Below are positions 1-8,411 of a stretch of 64,000 bases of DNA, piece after piece; within the stretch, counting starts at the first letter, position 1, and each line of letters starts with the position of its first letter. The position numbers were made by a program, and so were the translations under genes. The DNA lies in contig NZ_JABVED010000001.1 in NCBI RefSeq assembly GCF_014323725.1, positions 664,505 to 728,504 of the forward strand. The letters run 5' to 3'. This stretch comes from Actinokineospora xionganensis. Lineage in GTDB: Bacteria > Actinomycetota > Actinomycetes > Mycobacteriales > Pseudonocardiaceae. The notes under the pieces were generated by a model. It had not been told where the DNA came from, ran no database searches, and worked only from the letters and a program-made list of their open reading frames with translations.

Positions 1-125
1 CCGCCCGGTCGGGGCGGGACATCCGTAGTCGGGGAAGATACAGACCTTGGCGCGGGCCTGACTTCGTCGAGCGCAACCGGTGAGTAGCACACCTTCGGCG
101 TCCACCACGCGCAGCAGGCTCCGGC

Positions 126-1490
126 TCAGAGGTAGGCGAACAGCGGCGGGAAGACCAGGACCACGATCCACGCCCACAGCGCGTAAACCGGCAGGTACGT
201 GGTCTGCCAACGTTCGAGTGCGGCGAACGGTGTGCGCCCGCGCACCAGGCGCAGCATCAGCCACGCCGACCACGCGAGGTTGGCCAGCAGGATGATGTTC
301 TCCCCGAGCGCCGCAGCCTTGTTCGGGGTGGTGCCGAACTCGGTGATGCGACCGGTGATCTCCATCAGCACCAGCACATCGATGGCCAGGGCGCTCACCA
401 CGAGGGCGAGTTGCAGCTTGTCGAACACCCCTGCCGGGGCCAGCGGGTCGCGGGCGGAGATCGAGTAGAGCAGCAGGGCGAGGACCACCACCAGCAGCAG
501 GTCGAACAGGATCAGCGCCTCCCGCTCGACGTCGATGCCCCCGCTGGTGACGGCGAAGGCGACGAGGAAAGCGAGCAGTGCCAAGGTGAACAGCGGAGTG
601 AACAGTCGCGTGAGGACTGGGGCGATGTTCTCCACGACGCTCTGCTTGGCCTCGACCAGCCAGCCCGCCACCACGACCGCCGCCGCTGCCCCGCAGGGTG
701 CGACCCACTGCGCGATGAAGCCCTCCGGGGAGATCCCGATGGCCTCGAAGGTGCCGAACAGAAAGGCGATCAGCACACCGCCGCCCAGTCCGATGAGGAC
801 GTAGTAGACGAACCACTCGCCGGTGAAGCGGATGAAGTCCATGCGCCTACGCGGCGCGCGCAGGTCGTCGGCGATGTAGGCGAGGCCGACCACGAACCAC
901 AGGGCGATGGGAAGGTGGATGCCGGTCAGGACCACCGACTGGGACTCGTCGCCGAGCGGGTAGACGTTGGCGGCCACCGCGCCGAGTGCGAACAGTGCAG
1001 CCAGGACGCCGATCACCGCCTTGCCCGCCTGCCTGCGCCACGCCAGGAACGCCGCGAGCCAGGGCAGCACGAACAGCGCGAGGTTGGGCGCGTAGAAGGC
1101 GCCATCCTGTTCCAGGCTCAGGCCGAACAGCTCCGGCGCCTTGATCGACGCCGCCGCGCCCGCCGCGCAGACGATCATGGCGAGCAGGTCACGCCGGGAG
1201 CGGGCGCCCGCCGGACTGTCGATGTCGCCGGTCAGGACCAGCTGCTTCCACAGGCGTTCGGAGTGCTCCCGGGCGAACTCGCGGGACAGCTCGTCGAGAC
1301 TGCCCATGCGTTTGACCGCGACCAGGAACGCCTCGTCTGCGCGCAGCCCCACGCCGACGAGTTCGTCGACGCAACCGCGGAGGTGGTCTTCGAGTTCGTC
1401 GGCGTCGGCGCTCGTCAGCTCCCGGCGGCGCTGCACGTAGTGCCGCCACTGCGCGAACTGGGCCTGCAGTTCAGCTTGGCCGTCGGTCAT
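126..1490 (-). CDS. PadR-coupled multispanning membrane protein with N-terminal HAAS/permease-prefix region
   Basis: This protein of 454 residues has a soluble helical N-terminus (about residues 1-85) rich in Asp, Glu and Arg, with the DELEDHLR and RMGSLDELSREFA patterns of the permease-prefix/HAAS family. About ten hydrophobic segments follow. Its ATG overlaps the stop of the PadR gene by four bases (ATGA), so the two are translationally coupled. In this family the soluble helical domain is usually found with a PadR regulator, and the membrane part is thought to act in envelope or transport functions. The substrate cannot be read from the sequence. The first 125 bases of the window, downstream of the stop, show no gene. 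Confidence 0.8.
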   Translation of the reverse strand: MTDGQAELQAQFAQWRHYVQRRRELTSADADELEDHLRGCVDELVGVGLRADEAFLVAVKRMGSLDELSREFAREHSERLWKQLVLTGDIDSPAGARSRRDLLAMIVCAAGAAASIKAPELFGLSLEQDGAFYAPNLALFVLPWLAAFLAWRRQAGKAVIGVLAALFALGAVAANVYPLGDESQSVVLTGIHLPIALWFVVGLAYIADDLRAPRRRMDFIRFTGEWFVYYVLIGLGGGVLIAFLFGTFEAIGISPEGFIAQWVAPCGAAAAVVVAGWLVEAKQSVVENIAPVLTRLFTPLFTLALLAFLVAFAVTSGGIDVEREALILFDLLLVVVLALLLYSISARDPLAPAGVFDKLQLALVVSALAIDVLVLMEITGRITEFGTTPNKAAALGENIILLANLAWSAWLMLRLVRGRTPFAALERWQTTYLPVYALWAWIVVLVFPPLFAYL

Positions 1491-1861
1491 GCGTGGCCCC
1501 CCAGCGGGATCGCGATCAGCGGCCGGGAATCGCCCCGGCCGAGCCAGATCTCCTTGAGCGTGTCGACGACCGTGTCCCACTGGCGGCGCTGCTCCGCGAG
1601 TTCGGCCAGGCCGCTGTCGGTGATCCGGTAGTACTTGCGCCGCCGCTCCCCCGCGACCGACCGCCAGTCGGACTCGACATGCCCGAGGCGTTCGAGGCGG
1701 TGCAGCAGCGGGTAGAGCAGTCCCTCGGTCCAGTCCAGCTCGCCGCCGGACAGTTCGCTGATCCGCCGCAGGATCGCGTAGCCGTAGCTGTCGGCCTCGG
1801 CCAGGATGCCCAGCACCATCGGCGTCGCCGAGGCGGCCACGAGATCTTTGGTGACTTTCAC
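1487..1861 (-). CDS. PadR family transcriptional regulator
   Basis: This small winged-helix regulator of 124 residues has the PadR signature: a PMVLGILAEADSYGYAI helix, a recognition region ending in GLLYPLLHRLERLG, and a basic wing (ERRRKYYRIT). The GTG start was chosen because GGAGGT lies four bases upstream. A TTG 15 bases further out is also open but has no ribosome binding site. The gene is the first of a two-gene operon with the membrane protein. An imperfect inverted repeat just upstream is a likely autoregulatory operator. The ligand is unknown. Confidence 0.88.
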   Translation of the reverse strand: MKVTKDLVAASATPMVLGILAEADSYGYAILRRISELSGGELDWTEGLLYPLLHRLERLGHVESDWRSVAGERRRKYYRITDSGLAELAEQRRQWDTVVDTLKEIWLGRGDSRPLIAIPLGGHA

Positions 1862-1880
1862 ACGACCTCCGACCAACTTG

Positions 1881-1915
1881 TACCCTAGATCTCCGATGCA
1901 TAGTAGTTCTAGGTA
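1881..1915. promoter_or_regulatory. Probable PadR operator (imperfect inverted repeat)
   Basis: TACCCTAGA at 1881-1889 is mirrored by TCTAGGTA at 1908-1915, with one base missing in the second arm. It lies 20-54 bases upstream of the PadR start and about 80 bases upstream of the divergent exonuclease-fold gene. PadR proteins usually autoregulate from such sites. The assignment is by position only. Confidence 0.5.
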
Positions 1916-1996
1916 TCGTCTGTCGCAAGGCGATCACACGATCGCGGTCACCGGCGATGTAAGGGTCGACCCATCTCCGAACGGCGGGGTGACGCC

Positions 1997-2989
1997 ATGA
2001 CCGTCAAAGTCGGCACCTTCAATGTCCTGAATCTCGCGCTGCCCGAGGTCCCCTACTACCCGGACGAGCTGCCGTACTCGATCGCGGAGTTCGACCGGAA
2101 AGCTGCCTGGATCGGCGAGCAGCTGCGGCGAATGGACGCCGACGTCGTCGGCTTCCAGGAGGTCTTCGCCGAGGCGGCGCTGCGCGAGGTGTGCGCCCGC
2201 TCCCAGGCGTTCGCCACCGCGACCGTCCTCGCGCCCGGCGCCGACGGTGCGAGCGGCCCGCGGGTCGGTCTGGCCACCACCCTGCCGCTGGCCGAGCCCG
2301 CCGAGTCGATCACCGACTTCCCGCCGGGCCTGCACACCTCCGTGGACGGCATCGCCCTGCCGGTCGGCACGTTCAGCCGCCCGGTCCTGCGCGCCCGCGT
2401 CGTCTTTTCCCCCGCCGTCACCGTGACCGTGTTCGTCGTGCACCTGAAGTCCAAGCGCCCCATCGTGGACGTCACCATCCCCCAGCACGACCCGCGCGAG
2501 GAGGCGCTCGGCAAGGCGCGGTCGCTGATCCGCCGCACCGCCGAGGCCGTCGCGCTGCGGTTCCTCGTGCTGGACGAGGTCGTGGCGAACAACCGGCCCG
2601 TGATCGTGCTCGGCGACCTCAACGACGGGCCGCGCGCGGTGTCCACGGAGATCGTCGGCGGCGACCTCCCGTCGCGCTTCTGGCCACGCGGACCCGAGCT
2701 GCGCGAGACGTACTGGGACCGGGTGCTCTATTCCGCCCACGCGCTGCAGGCCAGGAACATCGGCCGGGACGTCGGCTACTCGCACATCTTCAACAGCCAC
2801 TACGAGAACCTCGACCACATCCTGGTGAGCCAGGAGTTCTACGACCGCAACCCGAACCGGTTCGGTGAGCTGGCGGACCTGCGGCACTTCAACGACCACC
2901 TGGTCGACAACCAGCTCAGCAACGACCGCCCCGACCGCACCACCTCCGACCACGCCCAACTCGTCGCGGAGATCGACCTGCGCGCCTGA
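1997..2989 (+). CDS. Endonuclease/exonuclease/phosphatase-fold protein
   Basis: This protein of 330 residues belongs to the EEP superfamily. It begins with the metal-site strand VGTFNVLNL, then shows VVGFQEVF (catalytic Glu), [18 protein letters not shown] (Asp-Asn) and the C-terminal [11 protein letters not shown] (Asp-His). These are the catalytic positions of Mg-dependent phosphodiesterases. There is no signal peptide, so it is probably cytoplasmic. The substrate (nucleic acid, nucleotide or phospholipid) cannot be told. It is divergent from PadR, and a GGGGTGA purine run precedes the ATG. Confidence 0.85.
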   Translation: MTVKVGTFNVLNLALPEVPYYPDELPYSIAEFDRKAAWIGEQLRRMDADVVGFQEVFAEAALREVCARSQAFATATVLAPGADGASGPRVGLATTLPLAEPAESITDFPPGLHTSVDGIALPVGTFSRPVLRARVVFSPAVTVTVFVVHLKSKRPIVDVTIPQHDPREEALGKARSLIRRTAEAVALRFLVLDEVVANNRPVIVLGDLNDGPRAVSTEIVGGDLPSRFWPRGPELRETYWDRVLYSAHALQARNIGRDVGYSHIFNSHYENLDHILVSQEFYDRNPNRFGELADLRHFNDHLVDNQLSNDRPDRTTSDHAQLVAEIDLRA

Positions 2990-3004
2990 GCCCGGCCGGG
3001 TCCC

Positions 3005-3010
3005 TACCAT
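3005..3010 (+). promoter_or_regulatory. Leaderless -10 box (TACCAT) of the VOC gene
   Basis: TACCAT ends seven bases before the ATG at 3018 and no purine-rich ribosome binding site lies between them. Transcription would start at or next to the start codon. Confidence 0.5.
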
Positions 3011-3017
3011 TGAGTTC

Positions 3018-3458
3018 ATGACCACTGTCGACTCGCCGATCCCGCGGTTCCACCTTGCCGTGCCCGTCGACGACCTGCCCGCCGCGCGCCACTTCTACGG
3101 TGAGGTGCTCGGGCTGGAGCAGGGGCGCAGCGCGGAGACCTGGGTGGACTGGAACCTGCACGGCCACCAGTTCGTCACGCACCTGGCGCCGAGCCGGGCC
3201 GAGCGGGTGCACAACCCGGTCGACGGGCACGACGTGCCGGTCCCCCATTTCGGGCTGATCCTGACTGTCCCGGCGTTCCACGACCTCGCCGACCGGCTGC
3301 GGGCGGCGGGCACGGAGTTCGTCATCGAGCCGTACGTGCGGTTCGAGGGGCAGGCGGGCGAGCAGTGGACCATGTTCCTGCTCGACCCGGCCGGGAACGC
3401 CCTGGAGTTCAAGGCGTTCGCCGACGACGCGCAGGTTTTCGCCACGGAGGGGGCTTGA
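3018..3458 (+). CDS. VOC (glyoxalase/bleomycin-resistance fold) family protein
   Basis: This protein of 146 residues has the two paired beta-alpha-beta-beta-beta modules of the vicinal-oxygen-chelate fold. Metal-ligand candidates are His12 in [10 protein letters not shown], the His in PVPHFGLIL, and the Glu in GNALEFKAF, matching the usual His/His/Glu set. It resembles glyoxalase-like dioxygenases of unknown substrate rather than resistance proteins. The ATG was chosen from the leaderless -10 spacing. A truncated nucleotide-binding gene starts two bases downstream, so the original operon was probably VOC plus an oxidoreductase. Confidence 0.85.
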   Translation: MTTVDSPIPRFHLAVPVDDLPAARHFYGEVLGLEQGRSAETWVDWNLHGHQFVTHLAPSRAERVHNPVDGHDVPVPHFGLILTVPAFHDLADRLRAAGTEFVIEPYVRFEGQAGEQWTMFLLDPAGNALEFKAFADDAQVFATEGA

Positions 3459-3460
3459 TC

Positions 3461-3507
3461 ATGAAGGTGTTCCTCATCGGCGCCGGTGGCGGCGTCGGAC
3501 GTCGTGG
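3461..3507 (+). pseudogene. N-terminal stub of an NAD(P)-binding oxidoreductase
   Basis: From the ATG at 3461 the frame reads MKVFLIGAGGGVGRR, a textbook Rossmann start (GxGxxG) of an NmrA/epimerase-type protein. A GAGGGGG run upstream serves as ribosome binding site. After about 15 codons the homology ends and the DNA becomes the antisense of a serine hydrolase. The rest of the gene has been lost by deletion. The tenfold repeat GGCGTCGGAC at 3491-3500 and 3524-3533 flanks the join. Confidence 0.7.
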
Positions 3508-3994
3508 ACGTCTTCGCCCGGTCGGCGTCGGACAGGCCTGCCAGCATCTGCGCGATGCCCGAGCGGTGGCCCAGGATGTGCTTGATGGTCAGGCTCTTCC
3601 ACGACTCGTCCATGTTCGCCCGCAGGTCCAGCGGGAGGTAGCCCCACAGCTTGGTGTCGAGGGTGACGCCCCGCTTCTCGACCAGCTTCAGCAGCGCGGC
3701 GGCGGAGATGTTCTTCGTCGCGCTGGCGATGTCCATCCGGGTGTTCGCCGTGAAAGCGAGGTTCTTGTCGATTCTCGCCTTGCCGCCCGCACCGGTGGCG
3801 GCGAGTCGGCCGTCCTCGGTGATGGCGAAGGCGTAGCCGACCGTGTTGCCGTTGCCGAGCTTGGCGTGCAGCGTCTGCGCCACCTTCGCCGTGTCGACCT
3901 CGACGGTCGGGGTGATGATGTCGGCCCCCGCCGACCCCGCCCCCACCAGTGCCGTCGCGACCGCCACCGCGGTCCCCTTGATACTGCTCTTCGT
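3508..3994 (-). pseudogene. Truncated secreted beta-lactamase-fold serine hydrolase
   Basis: The minus strand encodes a signal-peptide-like start (KSSIKGTAVAVATALVGAG) and the first half of a class C/DD-peptidase-like serine hydrolase. It has the SxxK motif in IASATKNISAAALLKL and the LTIKHILGHRSGI region. The coding sequence stops after about 160 residues where it meets the oxidoreductase stub, so the Tyr and HxG motifs are missing. Where the ATG is expected after GGGGAGTCAGAG the codon is ACG, so the start also seems lost. Both defects fit a decaying gene. Confidence 0.75.
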
Positions 3995-4071
3995 CTCTGA
4001 CTCCCCTGTCTCGCCTCCGACCCCTCCGCCGGCGTTGGGACAACCTTCGCGCAGCCCACTGCCCCCTCGCG

Positions 4072-4088
4072 TGAGGGAAGATCCCTCA
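4072..4088. promoter_or_regulatory. Perfect short palindrome upstream of the hydrolase remnant
   Basis: TGAGGGA at 4072-4078 is mirrored by TCCCTCA at 4082-4088 around a three-base centre. It lies about 80 bases upstream of the decayed hydrolase and could be its old operator. No adjacent regulator gene is obvious. Confidence 0.35.
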
Positions 4089-4249
4089 ACTCGGGGGGCC
4101 GAAATCGGGGGGAGGGAGAGGGACAACCTGGGTGCCGCCGGGCGTCTCACATTCGTTGGGCGCCGCGGACGGGGAAACATCCGGACCGCTGGCGCGATGC
4201 AGAGGCCAAGCCATCAGGCCGAGCACATCGCATGTCCGGAGGACCCGTC

Positions 4250-4705
4250 ATGACCAGCACAGAACAGCAGCAGGCGTCTGAAGTGGAGGCGGTCATCCGC
4301 GACACCCTGGCGGCCCACCACTCCATGTACCTGGCGACGGCGGGCACCGCGGGCCCCTGGAACAGCGGCGTGTACTTCGCCGAGGTCGACCCGTTCACCC
4401 TCGTCCTGGTCCTGGAGACGCACGGGCGGACCCTCACCGCGATCCGCGAGAATCCGGTGGTAGGCCTGGTCGTGTCCACCGGGTCCCCCGGCCAGCCGTT
4501 CCTCCAGGGGCGCGCCAACGTCGAGATCCTCGAAGGCGAGGACGACGCGGAGGTGCGCCGCGTGCTGTTGGCCAAGGTTCCCGAGGCGGCACCGTTCATG
4601 GACGCCCCGATCACGGCCGTGCGGCTGAAGGTGCCGTCGTGGCGGGTCACCGATGTGATGAACGGGTGGCTGCCCGGCAAGGAACTCACCGCTCCAGGAG
4701 CCTGA
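4250..4705 (+). CDS. Pyridoxamine 5'-phosphate oxidase-like (FMN-binding split barrel) protein
   Basis: This protein of 151 residues has the split-barrel flavin-binding pattern: MYLATAGTAGPWNSGVYF, a FTLVLVLETHGRTLTAI strand-helix, and a C-terminal LKVPSWRVTD. Such proteins bind FMN or F420 and usually reduce or oxidise small molecules; the substrate is unknown. The ATG at 4250 was chosen over 4232 because GGAGGA lies seven bases before it. It is a single-gene unit between the decayed locus and the cupin gene. Confidence 0.75.
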   Translation: MTSTEQQQASEVEAVIRDTLAAHHSMYLATAGTAGPWNSGVYFAEVDPFTLVLVLETHGRTLTAIRENPVVGLVVSTGSPGQPFLQGRANVEILEGEDDAEVRRVLLAKVPEAAPFMDAPITAVRLKVPSWRVTDVMNGWLPGKELTAPGA

Positions 4706-4894
4706 CGACCTGGCCAGGGTGATGAGTGATCACCCTGGCGTGGAGCACGGGGCCAAGACGAGCGCCGATGCCGTGAACGACCGTTGTCGCATAGTTCCTC
4801 CCTTGCCGGGATCCGAGGAAACACGCGGCGCCGGGCGAGATCACTGGACAGCTGTCGCGGGTTGGTTCGACAGGTGTCGCGTCCCGGCCGCGGC

Positions 4895-4900
4895 TAAGAT
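4895..4900 (+). promoter_or_regulatory. Leaderless -10 box (TAAGAT) of the cupin gene
   Basis: TAAGAT ends seven bases before the GTG at 4908, with no ribosome binding site. This spacing, shared with several other genes in the window, decides the start codon. Confidence 0.55.
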
Positions 4901-4907
4901 CACTTCG

Positions 4908-5393
4908 GTGGACGAGATCGCGGAGATCGCCGCGCGCTACGGGCTGGAGCCCCTGCCGGTCGAGGGTGGTCTGTTCCGGCGGACGTGGGCCGGGCAGGCG
5001 GACGAGACGGGGCGGCCCGCCGGATCGGCGATCATCGCGCTGTTCGCCGCCGGCGAGCTGTTCTCGGCCATGCACCGGCTGCCGATCGACGAGGTCTGGC
5101 ACTTCTACCAGGGCGATCCACTGGAGCTGCTGCTCCTGGGCCCGCGGGACGCGCGCGTCGTCACGCTGGGGCCGTCGCTGGTGCAGGCCGTGGTTCCCGC
5201 GGGCACGTGGATGGGCGCCGCGGTCGCGCCGGGCGGGCGGTGGTCGCTGTGCGGGACCACGATGGCGCCGGGATTCATGCCGTCGGACTACGAGGGCGGC
5301 GACGCGGACGAGTTGTGCGCGCGGTACCCGTCGATGGCCGACCGGATCCGGGCGCTGTGCCGCCCAGAGGCGCCGCTGCGGTTCGATGCATGA
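4908..5393 (+). CDS. Cupin (DUF985 family) protein
   Basis: This 161-residue protein matches the DUF985/cupin_5 family: LEPLPVEGGLFRRTW, FSAMHRLPIDEVWHFYQGDPLELLLL, VVPAGTWMGAAV and GTTMAPGFMPSDYEGG are its conserved blocks. His in the MHRL and VWHF segments is a likely metal or ligand contact. No reaction is established for most members. The open frame extends further upstream, but the GTG at 4908 fits the family N-terminus and the leaderless promoter. The downstream SDR start overlaps its end by eight bases. Confidence 0.83.
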   Translation: MDEIAEIAARYGLEPLPVEGGLFRRTWAGQADETGRPAGSAIIALFAAGELFSAMHRLPIDEVWHFYQGDPLELLLLGPRDARVVTLGPSLVQAVVPAGTWMGAAVAPGGRWSLCGTTMAPGFMPSDYEGGDADELCARYPSMADRIRALCRPEAPLRFDA

Positions 5394-6141
5394 CCCGATG
5401 CTGCCGGACCTGACCGGCACGGTGACCCTGGTGACCGGCGCGAGCGGCGGCATCGGCGGCGGCATCGCCTGGCGGTTCGCCCAGGCCGGAAGCGCGGTGG
5501 TCCTGCACTTCCACCGCAACCGGCCGACGGATCTGCTGACCCGGATCGAGACGTCCGGCGGGCGCGCGCTCGCGGTGGGCGCCGACCTCACCCAGGGATG
5601 CGACGACCTGATCGACGCGGCCATGAGCTGGGGCGGACGGCTCGACATCCTGGTCAACAACGCGGGCATCCAGCCGGTCGAGCCGCTCGAGTCGATGTCG
5701 GCGCGAAGCTGGCGGGAGATGATCGAGACCAACCTGACCAGCGCGGTCCTGTGCACACAGGCCGTGGCCCGGGTCATGGACCGGGGCAGCAGCGTCACCC
5801 ACATCGCCTCCATCGAGGCGGCCCAGCCCGCTCTGGGCCACGCCCACTACGGCGCCGCCAAGGCGGCGCTGGTGACCCACGCCCGCGCGGCCGCCCTGGA
5901 GTACGGGCCACGGGGAATCCGGGTCAACGCGGTCTCCCCCGGCCTGATCGATCGCCCAGGCCTGGCGCAGGCGTGGCCCGACGGCGTAGACCGCTGGCAC
6001 CGGGCGGCACCGCTCTCCCGCCTCGGCACACCGCAGGACGTCGCCAACGCCTGCGTGTTCCTGGCCTCCCCGCTGGCGGGGTGGATCACCGGGCACAACC
6101 TGGTTGTCGATGGCGGGGTCGGCGCCCACCCGACGTGGTGA
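5386..6141 (+). CDS. Short-chain dehydrogenase/reductase (SDR)
   Basis: This classical SDR of 251 residues has the TGASGGIG cofactor loop, NNAG, the catalytic Ser in THIASIEAA, and Tyr/Lys in HYGAAKAA. The C-terminal substrate-loop region is followed by ITGHNLVVDGG. It is an NAD(P)-dependent oxidoreductase of unknown alcohol or ketone substrate. The ATG at 5386 overlaps the cupin stop, implying coupled translation. A second ATG at 5398 is equally plausible. The pairing with a cupin suggests a small catabolic or tailoring unit. Confidence 0.87.
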   Translation: MHDPMLPDLTGTVTLVTGASGGIGGGIAWRFAQAGSAVVLHFHRNRPTDLLTRIETSGGRALAVGADLTQGCDDLIDAAMSWGGRLDILVNNAGIQPVEPLESMSARSWREMIETNLTSAVLCTQAVARVMDRGSSVTHIASIEAAQPALGHAHYGAAKAALVTHARAAALEYGPRGIRVNAVSPGLIDRPGLAQAWPDGVDRWHRAAPLSRLGTPQDVANACVFLASPLAGWITGHNLVVDGGVGAHPTW

Positions 6142-6498
6142 TCAGTTCGGGCTGAAGCGGCCGAAGACCCAGGTGCCGGGGGCGCCGCCCGCCCGAAAAC
6201 TCGACCCAGTGGGCGGTGAACTCGTCGCAGGAGATGGCGCCGTCCTGATCGAGGTCGAGGACGGGAAGATGTCGTCGGTGTCGGTGGGAAGGCCGTTGCA
6301 GGCTTCGACGAGCACGCGGTACACGGCCGCGAAGATGACCGAGTCGGCGTTGGTGTCGATGGCGTCGAGGACGGTGTGGGCGCCAACCGGGTACCACGTC
6401 GCCACGATCCGGTGAAGACACCGGTGACCCGCGGTCACGTGGACGCGGCGTTCGGCTTGCCGCGGACCGTTCGGATGAATATTTGCCATTCCGCGCAA
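6142..6498 (-). pseudogene. EF-hand calcium-binding protein gene broken by two frameshifts
   Basis: Reading the minus strand, one frame gives VLDAIDTNADSVIF, the next frame gives VLDLDQDGAISCDEFTAHW (a textbook EF-hand loop plus helix), and the first frame resumes with GAPGTWVFGRF before the stop. Joined, these make the C-terminal half of a calerythrin-like EF-hand protein, a family common in actinobacteria and ending in GTWxFGxF. One shift lies near 6262-6268 and the compensating one near 6185-6195. Unless both are sequencing errors, the gene is inactive. Confidence 0.7.
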
Positions 6499-6634
6499 TC
6501 AAGCGCGTCGAAACGCTCACCCCGGGCGCGTTCTCCCGGGCCAGTTAGGCCCTCCACGAATTCACCGGCGATGTGGGCCGATTTTTCCGGCATTCTCCGA
6601 ACCTGAGCAGGTTTTCCGGTGAAGGGACAGTTCG

Positions 6635-7993
6635 ATGCCGAACAGTTCGATGACGACCTCGCGCAAGAGGTCCTGGCGTGGGCGCGGGGCGGCACTCGGG
6701 TCGGTGTCGGTGGCCGCCGTGCTCGTGGCGCTGGCCGTGCCCCTGTCCGCGAACGCCGCCGAAGCCGACATCATCGGCGCGGATTCGGTGCGGGCGATCG
6801 ACGGTTCGTACATCGTCGTGTTGAAAAGCGGTGTCGCGACAAGGTCGGCGGCCGACACCGCGACCCGCGAGTACGGCGCCAAGGTGCGGCACTCGTACAG
6901 CAACGTGTTCCGGGGGTACTCGGCCACGATGAGTGAGCGGCAGGCACGGCGGCTGGCGGCGGACCCCGCCGTGGCCTATGTGGAGCAAGACCAGGTCGTC
7001 AGCCTACGGGAGACCCAGCCCAGCCCGCCGTCGTGGGGCCTGGACCGGGTCGACCAGCGCGACCTCCCGCTCAGCGGCGACTACACCTACCCGACCACGG
7101 CCGACACCGTGACCGCGTATGTCATCGACACCGGCATCCGCACGACCCACAGCGACTTCGCGGGCCGCGCGACCTGGGGCGTCAACGCCGTCAACGACGG
7201 CCAGGACACCGACTGCCACGGACACGGCACCCACGTCGCGGGCACCATCGGCGGCAAGGCGCACGGCGTCGCCAAGGGCGTCAGGCTCGTCGCGGTGAAG
7301 GTGCTCGGCTGCACCGGTTCGGGTGCGAACTCCGGTGTCATCGCCGGGGTCGACTGGGTCACCTCGAACGCGAAACGGCCCGCGGTCGCCAACATGAGCC
7401 TCGGCGGCGGCCTCTCGACCGCCCTCGACGACGCGGTCAGGCGGTCCATCAACGCCGGCGTGACCTACGCGGTGGCCTCGGGCAACGGCAACACCTACGG
7501 CACGCCGCTGGACGCCTGCACCCAGTCCCCGGCCAGGATCGGCGGCGCGACGGGCCCCGCGATCACGGTGAACGCCTCGACGAAGACCGACGGCAAGGCC
7601 TCTTTCTCCAACTTCGGCAAGTGCACGGACCTCTACGCCCCGGGCTACGAGATCACGTCGGCGTGGGCCACCTCGGACACCGCGACCAAGACGGCCTCCG
7701 GCACCTCCATGGCCGCCCCGCACGTCGCGGGCGCCGTCGCGCTGCACCTGGCGGCCAACCCGTCGGCCACGCCGGCACAGACCAAGAGCGCGATCACCGG
7801 CAACGCCTCCACCAGCAAGATCCTCAACGTCCGGACCGACACCCCGAACCGGCTGCTCCACATCGCCCAGGCAGGCAGCACCCCGACTCCCACCCCGACC
7901 CCGACCCCCACACCCACGCCTACGCCGACCCCTACCCCTACCCCGACGCCGACCACGCCGCCGCCGTGGTGGTGCCAGTGGTGGTGCTGGTAA
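6635..7993 (+). CDS. Secreted subtilisin-like serine protease (S8) with Thr-Pro tail
   Basis: This 452-residue preproprotein has a signal peptide (about 1-41), an I9 propeptide (about 55-122, SYIVVLKSGV to AYVEQDQVV) and an S8 peptidase domain. The catalytic triad is Asp165 (VIDTGI), His197 (HGHGTH) and Ser358 (SGTSMAAP). After the domain comes a run of about twelve Thr-Pro pairs and an unusual aromatic end, WWCQWWCW. It is close to the proteinase K-like proteases of actinomycetes. The ATG was chosen because GAAGGGA lies upstream. It ends in a strong terminator and stands alone. Confidence 0.93.
   Translation: MPNSSMTTSRKRSWRGRGAALGSVSVAAVLVALAVPLSANAAEADIIGADSVRAIDGSYIVVLKSGVATRSAADTATREYGAKVRHSYSNVFRGYSATMSERQARRLAADPAVAYVEQDQVVSLRETQPSPPSWGLDRVDQRDLPLSGDYTYPTTADTVTAYVIDTGIRTTHSDFAGRATWGVNAVNDGQDTDCHGHGTHVAGTIGGKAHGVAKGVRLVAVKVLGCTGSGANSGVIAGVDWVTSNAKRPAVANMSLGGGLSTALDDAVRRSINAGVTYAVASGNGNTYGTPLDACTQSPARIGGATGPAITVNASTKTDGKASFSNFGKCTDLYAPGYEITSAWATSDTATKTASGTSMAAPHVAGAVALHLAANPSATPAQTKSAITGNASTSKILNVRTDTPNRLLHIAQAGSTPTPTPTPTPTPTPTPTPTPTPTPTTPPPWWCQWWCW
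7880..7951 (+). repeat. Thr-Pro dipeptide repeat in the protease linker
   Basis: Twelve consecutive Thr-Pro codon pairs form a rigid extended linker between the protease domain and the aromatic/Cys C-terminus. Codons vary from copy to copy (ACC, ACT, ACA, ACG with CCG, CCC, CCT). This argues that the protein sequence is selected and that the tract is not a fresh slippage product. Confidence 0.85.
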
Positions 7994-8002
7994 CCGCTCC
8001 AC

Positions 8003-8034
8003 CTCGGGCGCCCGGCTGTCACCGGGCGCCCGAG
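8003..8034 (+). terminator. Strong hairpin terminator after the protease
   Basis: A perfect 13-base-pair stem (8003-8015 with 8022-8034, CTCGGGCGCCCGG) closes a six-base CTGTCA loop ten bases after the protease stop. It has no long T-tract, as is common in high-GC actinobacteria. Confidence 0.8.
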
Positions 8035-8411
8035 AACCCTTGCCGCACCCAACTCTGCCCAGCCGACGCTCGTGCTCGCCGAAGAACCCGTTGCCAGGCA
8101 GCCGAACCCGGTCCACGCCTGCCGGGACGGCAGCACCGAGCACCCCGGTCCAGCAACAGTCGGACGGCCGCGCGGCTCCGCTTCGGCACTTGAGCCAATG
8201 TCCTCGGTGTCCGGAACCGCCAGGGGTGGCACCGGGAACGACCGGGTCACGAAGCGGGTGCGGGCAGATGCTCGCCTGGGCCGCGAGTGTGGGGTTCCGC
8301 TCGGCGACATGGCCGCGCCGTGGCAGCGATGGAGCCGACCGCCTGGAAGTATTGGGCAGGCAACGCAGGGCCGAGTAAGCCGAGGCCGCCGCCGCTTCGA
8401 AAGGCAGGGCA
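8035..8411. other. Intergenic stretch with no recognisable gene
   Basis: About 375 bases lie between the protease terminator and the sugar kinase. Both strands have open frames, but none has a plausible start, ribosome binding site or recognisable protein. The kinase promoter presumably lies near the right end; no clear -35/-10 pair was found. Confidence 0.5.
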
